Of a DNA stretch of 64,000 bases, positions 30,927 through 40,765 are shown in pieces. The first letter of the stretch is position 1; each line of letters begins with the position of its first letter. Origin of the DNA: Mauremys mutica (taxonomy: Eukaryota; Chordata; Testudines; Geoemydidae); NCBI RefSeq assembly GCF_020497125.1, contig NC_059073.1:17195225-17259224 (forward strand), given 5' to 3'. The translations under genes and the position numbers were made by a program. Below the pieces are notes generated by a model. That model was not told the origin of the DNA, did no database searches, and was given only the letters and a program-made list of their open reading frames with translations.

Positions 30927-31815
30927 GCTATAGAGTTTACGGCCAGAAAGGACCACCACATCTAGTCCAGTGGTTCTCAAAGCCGGTCCGCCGCTTGTTC
31001 GGGGAAAGCCCCGGCGGGCCGGGCCGGTTTGTTTACCTGCCGTGTCCGCAGGTTCGGCTGCTCGCGGCTCCCATGGGCCGCTGTTCCAGGCCAGTGGGGG
31101 CTGCGGGAAGCGGCGGCCAGCACATCCCTCGGCCCATGCCGCTTTCTGCAGCCCCCATTGGCCTGGAGCTGCAAACCGCAGCCAGTGGGAGCCACAATCG
31201 GCTGAACCTGCGGATGCAGCAGGTAAAAAAAACGGCCCGGCCTGCCAGGGGCTTTCCCGGAACAAGCGGCAGACCGGCTTTGAGAACCACTGATCTAGTC
31301 TGACTTCCTGTCTATCACAGGCCACTAAACACCCCCCACACCAACTATAAGGATTAGACCAAAATATTACAGCCCTCAGGAGATTAAACAGTTGTGTGCC
31401 ACAGGCAGAGAACAGGAGGGGCTGAGCTGCACCAACGGCCAAGGGCCCTGCATTGATTTAGTGAGATATACCCAGATGATCAGGGATAGCCCAAGATGTT
31501 TTGCTGCCCAGGGCGGCAAACATTTCAGCACCCCTGAGTGGCAAGTTAAAAACACACACAAACATACACAAACACCTAACTGAACGATGTGGTGACCTTC
31601 CCAAACCCCATCCCCTGGTGCCAAGAGCAACTGCCCTGATTGCCTACCTCTCAGACCAGCCCTGCAGATAACTCTAGCAAGTGACCCATGTCCTAGGCTT
31701 CAGTTCAGAGAAAGGTGGAAAGCCCATGTGGTTCCTGCCAATCTGAGCTGCAGGAAAATTCCTATCCAACCCTGATATGGCAATCAGTATGACCCTGAGC
31801 ATGTGCTAAAAATAA
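30927..31815 (-). mobile_element. CR1 LINE 3' UTR split by a hAT element
   Basis: The left part (agagtttacggccagaaag) and, after the insert, tgacttcctgtctatcacagg form the CR1 3' region. Further right, cctgccaatctgagctgcagg and tgatatggcaatcagtatga belong to the same 3' UTR. Non-coding. The hAT insertion at 30968-31292 falls between the two halves. Confidence 0.75.
30968..31292. mobile_element. Palindromic hAT element, TTCTCAAA ends, in CR1
   Basis: It starts CAGTGGTTCTCAAAGCCGGT and ends with the exact inverse type, ACCGGCTTTGAGAACCACTG. It is flanked by a perfect 8-bp target duplication, ATCTAGTC (30960-30967, 31293-31300), made from CR1 sequence. The 325-bp element is close to a full palindrome. 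The core matches 23179-23502. Open frames on both strands are not genes. Confidence 0.93.
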
Positions 31816-32728
31816 AACCAGCAAACATCGGACACTAATTTACTTGAGTTAGCTTCACTGATTTTTGGTGAATTTGCTTGTATCCAACACTCAGAGGGAG
31901 TTGATAGAAGGCAGGGCATGGTGCAGAGGCAGGAGGAATGTGTAAGTGACAGCGAAACCATCCTCATTGCCAAGGTGTTTTATAGTGTAACAGAACAAAC
32001 CCTCTGAAGACAACACAGCTTCTCTATTGCAGTATGGTCCCGTGGGCCCTTTGTACAGCAACAAGCTGTGTGCTCTACTGCCACCTAGCTAACCCACATC
32101 ACTTCAGCATTATCTTCCCAGGCCAACCTGAGAGCTTCCCTGGGAACTTGACTGCCTATGCCAGTGGTGGCTATAGGTCAAACGTGTAGGTAGGTTCTAT
32201 AGTCTACATTAACTGTATGTGTGCACACTAATTAATGGCACTTTTGAAAGTCACTCTCCATGCTCTGTTCTGGCTGGCAGGCTGGTCGATGAAGCGCTGC
32301 TGTCGCTTTGGATGCCCCAACAAGAATGTGCTTACACTAAGTGCTCGAAGGACAATTCTGAAAGTGCCCCTTAATGCTCTACTGGATAGTTAAATGAAGT
32401 GTTGCTACTGCACTAACATGCACACCAACATCATAGTCTGGGGGCACTGTAGCAGCTGTCCTCCACAGATCCTTCATCTCAATGTTATTCCATTAAAATG
32501 ACTTGTTGTGAATGGTGCATAGAATTGGTGTGACGGTATATGTGCTTCACGTGCGGTATTTTTCTGAGCGGACCAGTGTTCCATGGGTCCCAGTGACAGA
32601 GCTGCCACTGCTCCACATTGTGCATGTGGTTGCTGTCGTTTACATAGCTATGATCCATAGGGAGACTCAGTGATCTGAATTGGACTCTTGATCTTCCATT
32701 GTCCTTCCAGCATGGAGCACATTCTACT
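31816..32728. other. No gene recognised
   Basis: I see no gene and no assignable repeat. The 116-codon minus-strand frame at 32485-32835 overlaps the next repeat and has no domain. Confidence 0.45.
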
Positions 32729-32828
32729 GGCAAAACCAACAAGGAGTCCTTGTGGCACCTTAGAGACTCCAACAAGGACTCCTTGTTGTTTTTGCTGATA
32801 CAGACTAATACGGCTATCACTCTGAAAC
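32729..32828. repeat. Folded-back repeat of the TAGACTAACA family
   Basis: A forward piece (caacaaggagtccttgtggc, ending in ttagagact at 32768) is followed directly by an inverted piece (ccaacaaggactccttgttg ... actctgaaac). Both carry AAGGAGTCCTT-type sequence, a palindrome. The layout is that of one repeat unit turned back on itself. The inverted part is the 5' region of the same family as 1474, 19069 and 62649. Confidence 0.65.
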
Positions 32829-32954
32829 CTGTCATGCTACTGGCAAGTTTTGCTCATGATCACAGCAAAAACAAAGGCAAAACTTCATCACATCAGAATG
32901 ATGGAGTGACTTTTTGCAAAAGCAATAATCCGGGATTTTTTACTGGAGATTCAT

Positions 32955-33240
32955 GATATGCTCTTAGGGCTGGTCAAAAGTTTTCCATCAGAACTCCCCC
33001 CCCCCCCAAAAAAAAAACCAACCAAGCAAAAAACCAGAAAATTAGACTTTTGACTAAATAACTTTGTTGCAAATAGTGTCAGATTTCCATGGAAAAAATT
33101 GATTTTTCATCAAAATATTTTGGCCAAAAATCAGAAGTTATAGCACCTCGTAGATATTTTAGTTTGCTCTTCATGTCCTTGTTCTCCCCTGGGAGTCAGA
33201 ATCTCCAGCTGGACTACACCTCCCATGATGCCTAATATAG
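32955..33240. repeat. AT-rich repeat with ACTACA-CTCCCA motif
   Basis: It starts ggctggtcaaaagttttccat, has C- and A-homopolymer runs at 32997-33018, AT-rich inverted words (ttttcatcaaaatattttgg), then ACTACACCTCCCATGATGCC at 33213-33232. The same motif type occurs in the related copies at 58150 and 61815. It is probably a DNA-transposon-like repeat; class unproven. Confidence 0.55.
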
Positions 33241-33300
33241 TCATGGAGCCAAAGAGATGGGGCAAGTCTTAGTTTCCTAATCCTGGGGAAAAAATCTAAC

Positions 33301-33725
33301 AACAATAACCAACAGATACCTTACATTTATAAAGCATCTTTCACCCCAAGAGTAGTTAGCTGGCATACCTTATTATAGCCCACATGTATCGCAAAATCTT
33401 CATCCCCCACTGAAGTGCAGCACCTCTGGGGTGGGACATGATAGCTGTTTATTAATTATATTACTGCAGGCCTGAAAGCCCCAGCCAAGATTGGGGCTCC
33501 ATTGTGCTAGGTGCTGTACAGGTTTGCAATAAGAGACTGTCCCCATGCCCAAGAGCTGACACAATAGATAGACAAGACAGACAAAGGGTCAGAGGGGAAA
33601 TAGGCACAGAGAAATAGAATGATTTGTTTAAATTCACATAGCTGCTTAGTGGCAGAGATAGGTTTACCATGCCCACCCCCTGAACTCCAGTCCAGAGTTC
33701 TATCCATTGGGCCGCCCTGCTTCTC
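33301..33725 (+). repeat. MIR-like amniote SINE, split
   Basis: The order ttacatttataaagcatctt, tcatccccc...cactgaagtg, ttcacatagctgcttagtgg, tctatccattgggccgccct matches a MIR-type SINE of amniotes. The middle (ttggggctccattgtgctag and gctgtacaggtttg) is another old repeat that also occurs at 61570 and 63500. It is therefore an old SINE interrupted by an old repeat. Confidence 0.55.
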
Positions 33726-34674
33726 CACACAATAAGGTTATAACACCACAACAGTGCACAATACTACACAAGCATTTAGGAAAAAAGGTAAATCAGAGTG
33801 TGATATCCTCTTGAGACAGCAGGGGAATCCATAGTCAGAAATCAATTGGGATTTGACACATGGATTAAGTGAACTTTATGGCCTATGTTATGTTAAACGC
33901 AATATCTTACATTCAGCTGAATAATTTCAGTTGCATGTATGGGAATCCATCGTGTCTCAAACCTGCGAACTCTTCTGAAAGTTACCCTGAAACATAATGA
34001 GTTGTGAAAGCAATATTGGAAAGGAGATTCTTATATAATGTATATCTCTGGGAATCTGGGTATACACAGGTACTAAATGTAATATCATTTTAATGAGAAT
34101 TTCATGTTATGACTCTGGATACAAGAAGACATAACGTCTCCTAATATAAAATTACCTTTGATTAATCTGTGGGAGTTATTAACTTCAGACAAAAGCTTTG
34201 CTTTTTTGAATGGCCAGACTAATGAAATTACTTATTAGTTTGAGGGTAGTTGACACAGATATAATAGAAAGTGAAACAGAGACCTGTTGGGCAGCTTGCT
34301 GGAAAGCGAAATTACAGCAAACAAAAAGTACCATTGACATGTGGGAGACTGGCCACTTCTGCAACAAGCTCTTTTATCTATGGTCTGTTAATACATTCGA
34401 GCAGCACACAGGACATGCTTCATGCTGCTGCTAAACATGTCTTGGAACCACCAACAGGAAATGAGAGGAAAAAACTCTTGAGGGAACTGAAGTATCCCAT
34501 ACTCCTGGCAGATCTATGAGTGGTTTATTATCACTTATGATGCAGGGGAGGGCATCCATATTGACTCTGGCCACTGGGCCACACAACCCTATAAGAGAGG
34601 GCATCCCTATGGCCTCCTAGGTGTTATGGGAATACATATCGTTAAATAAGAAGGTGATGATGCACTCAGGAGTA
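33726..34674. other. No gene recognised
   Basis: This is AT-rich single-copy-looking sequence. No gene or repeat that I can name. Confidence 0.45.
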
Positions 34675-34682
34675 CATGGGGG

Positions 34683-34950
34683 CGGGGCGGCTCCAGGCCC
34701 CAGCACGCCAAACGCGTGCTTGGGGTGGCATGCTGCGGGGGGCACTCTGCCGGTCGCCGGGAGGGCGGCAGGCAGGCAGCCTTCGGCGGCATTCCTGCGG
34801 AGGGTCCGCTGATGGAGCCACGGGACCAGCGGGTCCTCCGCAGGCACGCCTGCGGGAGGTCCACCGGAGCTGCGGGACCAGTGAGCGGCAGAGCGCCCCC
34901 CGCGGCATGACGCTGTGCTTGGAGCAGCGAAATGTCTAGGGCCGCCCCTG
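34683..34950. mobile_element. GC-rich hAT non-autonomous element, copy 2
   Basis: The left end CGGGGCGGCTCCAGG and the right end CCTAGGGCCGCCCCTG form inverted repeats (the first CAG is degraded). They are flanked by a perfect 8-bp target duplication, CATGGGGG (34675-34682 and 34951-34958). The interior shares cccagcacgccaa.cgcg.gcttggggtggca and ccgcaggcacgcctgcgg words with 16972-17326. Non-coding, although open frames of up to 122 codons arise from its GC content. Confidence 0.9.
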
Positions 34951-34958
34951 CATGGGGG

Positions 34959-37900
34959 AAAATGAAACCAAACAATGGATCCAGTTCAGAGAGAATTCAA
35001 ATAACAAACAACAGCGTTAAAGTTGTACAGAGATGATCATAGACAAAAGATTAAGGTAGGGTGGGTTCTGTTCCCAATTCTGTAATTCAGCTTAGCAGGA
35101 CCAGCGCAGGCAAGGCTTTGAACAAGCCACAAAGTACTGGAAATAGGAGAGGAACCTCGCAGGAGTTGGGAGAGCACCTCTCTGGGACATTTTGCAAAAG
35201 TTTGTGCTATTTGATGCAATTTAAAGCCAAAAGGAAGATTTATTGTGATTAGCATTAGATCAAAGTAATCACTGGCAGGGAAGGTAAAACATTATGCATA
35301 GACAGGAGACTTGCACCAGAAACAGGGGACTGCCCCCCATTTCCCATCATTATTATAAGAAACAGACATGCCTGTGTTTAACTGAAATGTCTTTCAGCAT
35401 TTTTACCACGTCTCGGGCACAAATGCATTTTAAAAAGTGTATCTCTGTGTTGTTTTGGATCTTCTTCCTTCAGCCCACTCACTATTGGAAACAGGGCTGT
35501 CTTTTTCCCTCGCTCTGTTCCCTTGTTCCATCTCTCCCTCCATTGTCCTGCCTCTTGCTCCTGCATTGGTCTCTCCCTCCATCGTTCATGTTCTCTTTAC
35601 TCCTTGTCGCTTTTCTCCCTCTTCTTTATTTCAATTGTCCTTCAGGGCCCCAAAATCGTAACCCATACGCACATCATATGCTCCCTCCCTCTCTCTCAAA
35701 CACATGCCCAGTGGAGCAAGGGGTGAAGTGGAAGAGAACGGAGCATGCACCAGGACAGTAGAAGAAGAGATATGCTAGCCAAGTCTCTCCTCAGCTTGGC
35801 TGCTTGATTTTACTCTCCACAATTTGCAAAGGGTTTTTTGTATCTATCTAAAGGCCACAGCAGGGGAGCAGTATAGTTTTTGCCCCTAAACCTCATAGCA
35901 GAACTTGGGGGAGAGGGTTTCCTCACTCCACTCCCACATTAGAGGCCATGGGTAGCTCTGCTCTGGAGGCCTATGTGATTCTCCTCATAAGGAGATAGCT
36001 GGAGGTGGGGTGGCACAGTACCATCTCCACAACCGCAGCATGAGAGAGACTTTCCAAGCACGACACTCTGCCTGCATCCCTTAGGAGCTTTGCTGTGCAA
36101 GTGCTTAGATGCTATAGTGATGGTCTTTATGGAAAAAGCATTAGTAGATTGACAGAACCTAGGGGAGTGTTCTAAACTCCCATTCCGCACCTTGAGACAT
36201 GAAAGTGGGGAGATATTGCCCATAGTGCTAAGGTTATAGGACAGAATATCACAGCAACAGAGTGCTAAGAGGAGATTTCAAGATGGAGAATATGAAACGT
36301 TGCAGCAACACTTTAAATGTAATCTAAAAATAGATCTCCACTAGGACCATTTTTTCTGAACTGGAGAGAGAAAATGAAATTGCTGACTATCGTGGGACTG
36401 GTGCAGAAAAGTGGTTGAGCTGATGGAGTATGGACAAAATTCCACTCCCAGCTATGCTGGCAGCAGCAGCATAAATCCAGAGTGGCTGTGTTGAAATCAT
36501 ACTCCTACGTACATACAGAGGACCTCTGCTGTAATCAGTGGAGTTATTATAAATTTACCCCTGTGAAACTGTGATCAGAATCTGGCCTAATGTATGCAAC
36601 GTCACTGTCGCACAACAGAGGGCACCAAAGCCTAAAGGCCAAATACTGCCCTGATTATGAAGGTTGGATGAAGTGTCAAAGTAAGTGGGACTACACAGGG
36701 TGTAAATCAACACATAATGTGACCTACAGTGTCAGCCTTTATTCTGAGTCTCCTTAATTTGGCTAAATTAGATCCTCTCCCATCAACTTGAATATCATTT
36801 TCCTGTGCTTAATTTTGTGAGATGTGTGATCAGCCTCTGGTATCTTTGCAGGATTTTTTTTTTCCTTTTTAGCTGACCCTTATGTCTGCCTCTTTTTTCC
36901 TCAGTTGTAATCAGTGTTATCTTTGGCACTGGAATTTGAGGTAAATGAGGAGCCAGCAGAGATCAAAGTCTATTGTACTCGTTAATGAAACCTCTGACTG
37001 TTTTGGCCTTAGAGGACCCAGTGCATAATAGATAGTCTGCTGATGAGACAAAGATCCAGCATGATAGAATGCTATAAGCCATTGCTTTGTCAACATACCA
37101 GTCAGAAAACAGACGGTATGGTGGATGGGTTAGTGCTTTAGTCTTTCATCTTTAGAAACCTGGGTTCAAATCCTAGACCCTAGGTCACAAAGGAAATTGC
37201 ATTTAATTTCATTGGGATCTCCATGTGTCCACATCTCAAACCAGTCACGTGATTCAGCATGACTGACAGGTCTGCTCACTATGATTGGGAATGGAGTGGT
37301 AGGGTCTTGTCCATCGGGCCAGAGAAGTATATGGAGCTGAGGAAGGTGTTTTACAGCTCTATGAGGGAAGGGATGTGTCTGATGATTAGAGCAGGGGCTT
37401 AGCAGGCAGGATTACTGGGTTTTAGTCCCGTTTCTGCCACTGACCTGTTTTATGTCTTTGGACAAATCAGTTATGGCTAAATCTCTGAAAGTGTGTGCAT
37501 CCCATGTAGGCATGTGTGGACTGTTCCTAATGATCCCTGCTCCACTGAAGAGAGAGCAATCAAGAGAGAATGGAGCAAAGATCCCACAATCCCAGTGGAG
37601 AGAAATCTGGGGAAGAAGCATATGACGACACCAGTGGAGGGAACCTGAAGCTTCTTGACAATGGGCAACTTCTCCCACAAAGGCAACTGCAGGTAGAAAT
37701 TATTGAGTTTTGTGCATCAGGTAAAATTAGACATCTTCAAAATCATTCTTTTTTCCATTCACTCAGGGATCCCTGCTGTCCCGTCCCCGCCCCGCCCCCC
37801 CCCACACTTTGTATTATACCCCACTCTAGTCTTCACACACACAGTTTTCCTAACTGACTTTAGTTATAATTTTCACTCCTTCTCTTTCATGCTGACCTCC

Positions 37901-39174
37901 TTCTTTCTCTGTCGAGTACTCCCCTTAGGAGGGAGCAGGAGCGAGTGGTCAGGCAACATCTCCTGGTCCCCTCTGAGGGGCTTAGAGTTCTCTTCTCAGG
38001 CCAGGGCAGAGGAGCCTATGGATTTGGCAGGCAGTTCAGACACTTCTACTTGTTGGCTGGTGAGACAGAGGAGGCAGAGCCTGGGGGATAGAGATGCACA
38101 GAGCAGCCTCCTGCTGCCGCTTGCTGAACAGTGCAAGGAGTAGATTAATCAGGGTTCATTCAAGGTGCTGGACCTACTGCTAAGCCTTGGCCAAGGACAG
38201 CGCTGAACTACCGGTAGTGTAGACATGGCCTTAGACTAGGATCTACTTTGGAACAGCTGCTAGAGAGGAATGTAAAACACACACTGGGAACAGTGGGTTA
38301 CCCTTGCACTTAGTTCATTTCCCCTCTCACCTGACCTTACCTCTGAAAAATCATCCTTGTGACATATAATTAAGTTCTGGCAGCTATGATTTCGGTCATC
38401 CTGGTGTAACAGAGCCAAATTTGGCCCAAAGTGCTTTGTTCTTGATGGCAGCTAATGAGGCTTTATTTTTTTAATTCAACAAACTCATCATCTGGCACCT
38501 CAAAAAGAGTTTGTTTGGTGTGTTTTTTATTTTTTTGTATGTCCACCTCATTCTAAAACCAGCCAAACTAGATTTGATGGAAAGATTCTCTCCCAAGCTT
38601 ACATATTATGGGCTGAATTCAGCCTAGCAGGAGTACTTTTTCCACAAAGTTATAAGGGGTTTTTAATGGATGTGTCATCTCCACCTTAATTATTGCAGTA
38701 CAAGAAGGAAACGTTGTAATACTCCTGACAGCAAGTAAAAAATAACTAGATGTAATACATGGGAATGTCTATTTTCAGGAGAAGCGAGATTATTGATCTC
38801 TCTGCTACTGGCTCTTAGCAGCGTCCAATTCTGGAATTCATAAGAGTGAATTGAAAAAAAAAAGGACGGCTAAAATCCTTTTTAAGAACCCAGTCTATGA
38901 AACGAGGTGAAGTCAATGGCAGCTGAAGGAGATTGTGGCTCCTCAGGATCAGACCATAAATCCCCAATCCTGCAAGACTCTTCTCTGGGGGATGAACCCT
39001 GTACCCCCATTGATTTCAGTGGGGCTTCCTGCTCATGCAGGGCTTATTGCAGGATTGGGGCCTAATATTCCATGTAACTTGTATTCTATCTATGCACACT
39101 TAGTCTATTACAGTCTGCCCCTAATCCCACTGAAATCAGTTAAATCTGCACAGCAGAAAAAAGCGTGTTCTTAA
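34959..39174. other. No gene; small old repeat pieces
   Basis: No gene is supported; open frames at 35294-35761 and 37703-38143 are in C/T-rich or simple-composition DNA with no domain. Small old repeat pieces are visible: a tRNA-like SINE head near 37110-37180 (gggttcaaatcc B-box), a MIR-like piece near 37380-37470, a MITE right end (tagtgtagacatggcctta) near 38215-38233, and the cccattgatttcagtgggg motif near 39007. Confidence 0.4.
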
Positions 39175-39405
39175 CGTGGTTTAGTTAACAGGTTAAAATA
39201 GGTTAAAATAGGAGTGAAGCCACAGCAACTTGGCTTTTAACTCAGGCGACCTTATAGGCTTTTAACTCAAGCGACCTTTTAGGCTTTAATTCAAACTACT
39301 AACCAGAGTTAAAAGCCGAGTTGCCATATCTTCACTGCCGTTTTAATGAGTTAGCTAACCTGATTTTATTTTATTTTGCAGTGTAGATATAGCAAATGTT
39401 TTATT
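39175..39405. repeat. MITE right half with internal tandem duplication
   Basis: The right end ttttgcagtgtagatatagc belongs to the GTCTACACTG-ended MITE group. Inside, a unit taggcttttaactcaagcga of about 27 bases is present twice, with a third partial copy (39231-39290), and gttaaaatag is duplicated at 39192-39210. Related to 44303-44511 by gttaac/tcttaac words. The left end is not found. Confidence 0.5.
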
Positions 39406-40189
39406 CCAGGGTATAGAATAGACATGTAGCGTTAGAGTGTATGCAAATTATATATATATATAATAATTTGAAAAACATGTTTTCCTTTACAAACTCAGAG
39501 TTTTATGAGTATTTTTGGAGGTTTTGTTTTTCTTTTAAAGGTGAAGTATAATTTTAAGCTGAGCATTTTCTAAGGCTGCCTTAAAAAAAAGAGACAGAAA
39601 TATATACAAAAAAGAAACTATTTTATACACAAATAGACTCTAAGTTAAAAAAAAAGAGTCTGCATCCACCTTTTATTATTTGGAACATGGTTTCATTAAT
39701 CCGTTATTTGAATAAAGTATATCAGGAACAGAATATTGAATATTTCATTAAAAAGTTGCCACAGCAAGCACATTAGATTAATTGACATAGAAGTTTCTCA
39801 TAGATAAACAGATATTAAAATTCAGTGGAGATGAATTACTATTCCTTGTCTGTATATGGTCCATGTTCATTTAGCTTTACTTAACATACAGGGTCACTTC
39901 TGAACAGGTTTATATAAGCTAGTTTGAGAGAAAGTAATCTTAATGGTTAGCAACCAGAAGCTAGTTTCCCTAGAGATACAGTCTATTAGAGCAAGGCTCA
40001 TCAGACCTAAATAACTACCTCCAGGCTAGCTGAAGAGACACAGTCAGCTGAAAAAAAAATCACACGTCTCTGATTTGTTTGAACATATTGTTACTTACAT
40101 CACCTAAAACTTGCTGTAACAGAATGAGTTTAGACAATAAAATATACTGCTTGTTCCACTTACTTTGGGCATTTGTGAAGGGGGTTGAT
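39406..40189. other. No gene recognised
   Basis: This is very AT-rich DNA with a short (TA)n near 39450-39462. No gene. Confidence 0.45.
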
Positions 40190-40765
40190 TTACCTGTAGG
40201 GCACCTCCTTGGGACTGGGCATGGCATAGCGGCTCTCTCCCAGTCTAGCACCACCTGCCAACTGTAGCTTCAGTGGTCTGCCCCTTCCCATGACTTGGCC
40301 CTCCGGCCAGTTCACTTTCACATCTCTCCCCTTCTGGGGTAGTCCACAAACAGAGACAAGGGGAATTAACACAAGTGAATTGTCCCAAGGCTGGGTTGAG
40401 GCTCTCTTTGTTCTGAGGGTGCTCGTCAGTCTGTGGCCTTAAACTGAGTTCATAAGTAGTTGAGAGAAATGATCCCCTCTCAGAGTGAGTCAGCACTGGC
40501 CCTCCCTTCCTACAGTGGGGCCATTGGGCAGCAGTCACCTGGAGAGCTCCTGCTTTCAGTCAATCCTCTCTCCAGGAGCTGAAGATTTACTCACCTCCCT
40601 GGCCTGTCATCAGCTGAGCTGGGTTTCTCTGTCTTAAACGCCTCCCTCCAATCCTGACATCACTCACAGGCGCCATGAGACAAAGCCACCTGAGCCCATC
40701 TTAGTTTATTAACACTGCATTGCCCAGTATGGGGTTTGTATATCCTCGCTACTGTTGCTGGATAG
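40190..40765 (+). repeat. GC-rich LTR-like repeat, copy 4
   Basis: It shares ctggggtagtccacaaacag/aaggggaattaacacaa and cagtatggggtttgtatatc with the copy at 29220-30000. C/T-rich with no coding domain. It lacks the ccactgggtcc block seen in copies 1-3, so it may represent only the 3' part of the family. Confidence 0.4.

Noticed and set aside
30839..31442. Open frames of 154 and 174 codons on opposite strands
   Set aside because: They span a palindromic hAT element (30968-31292), so the two strands encode nearly the same peptide; this is a by-product of the palindrome.
35294..35761. 155-codon frame with hydrophobic stretches
   Set aside because: The hydrophobicity comes from a pyrimidine-rich tract; three overlapping frames are open there, and there is no family resemblance or splice context.
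37110..37180. tRNA gene near gggttcaaatcc
   Set aside because: Only the B-box region is recognisable; no paired acceptor stem; fits a SINE head.
37703..38143. 146-codon frame as a small gene
   Set aside because: Low-complexity Pro/Phe-rich start, no domain, and no supported promoter or splice sites.
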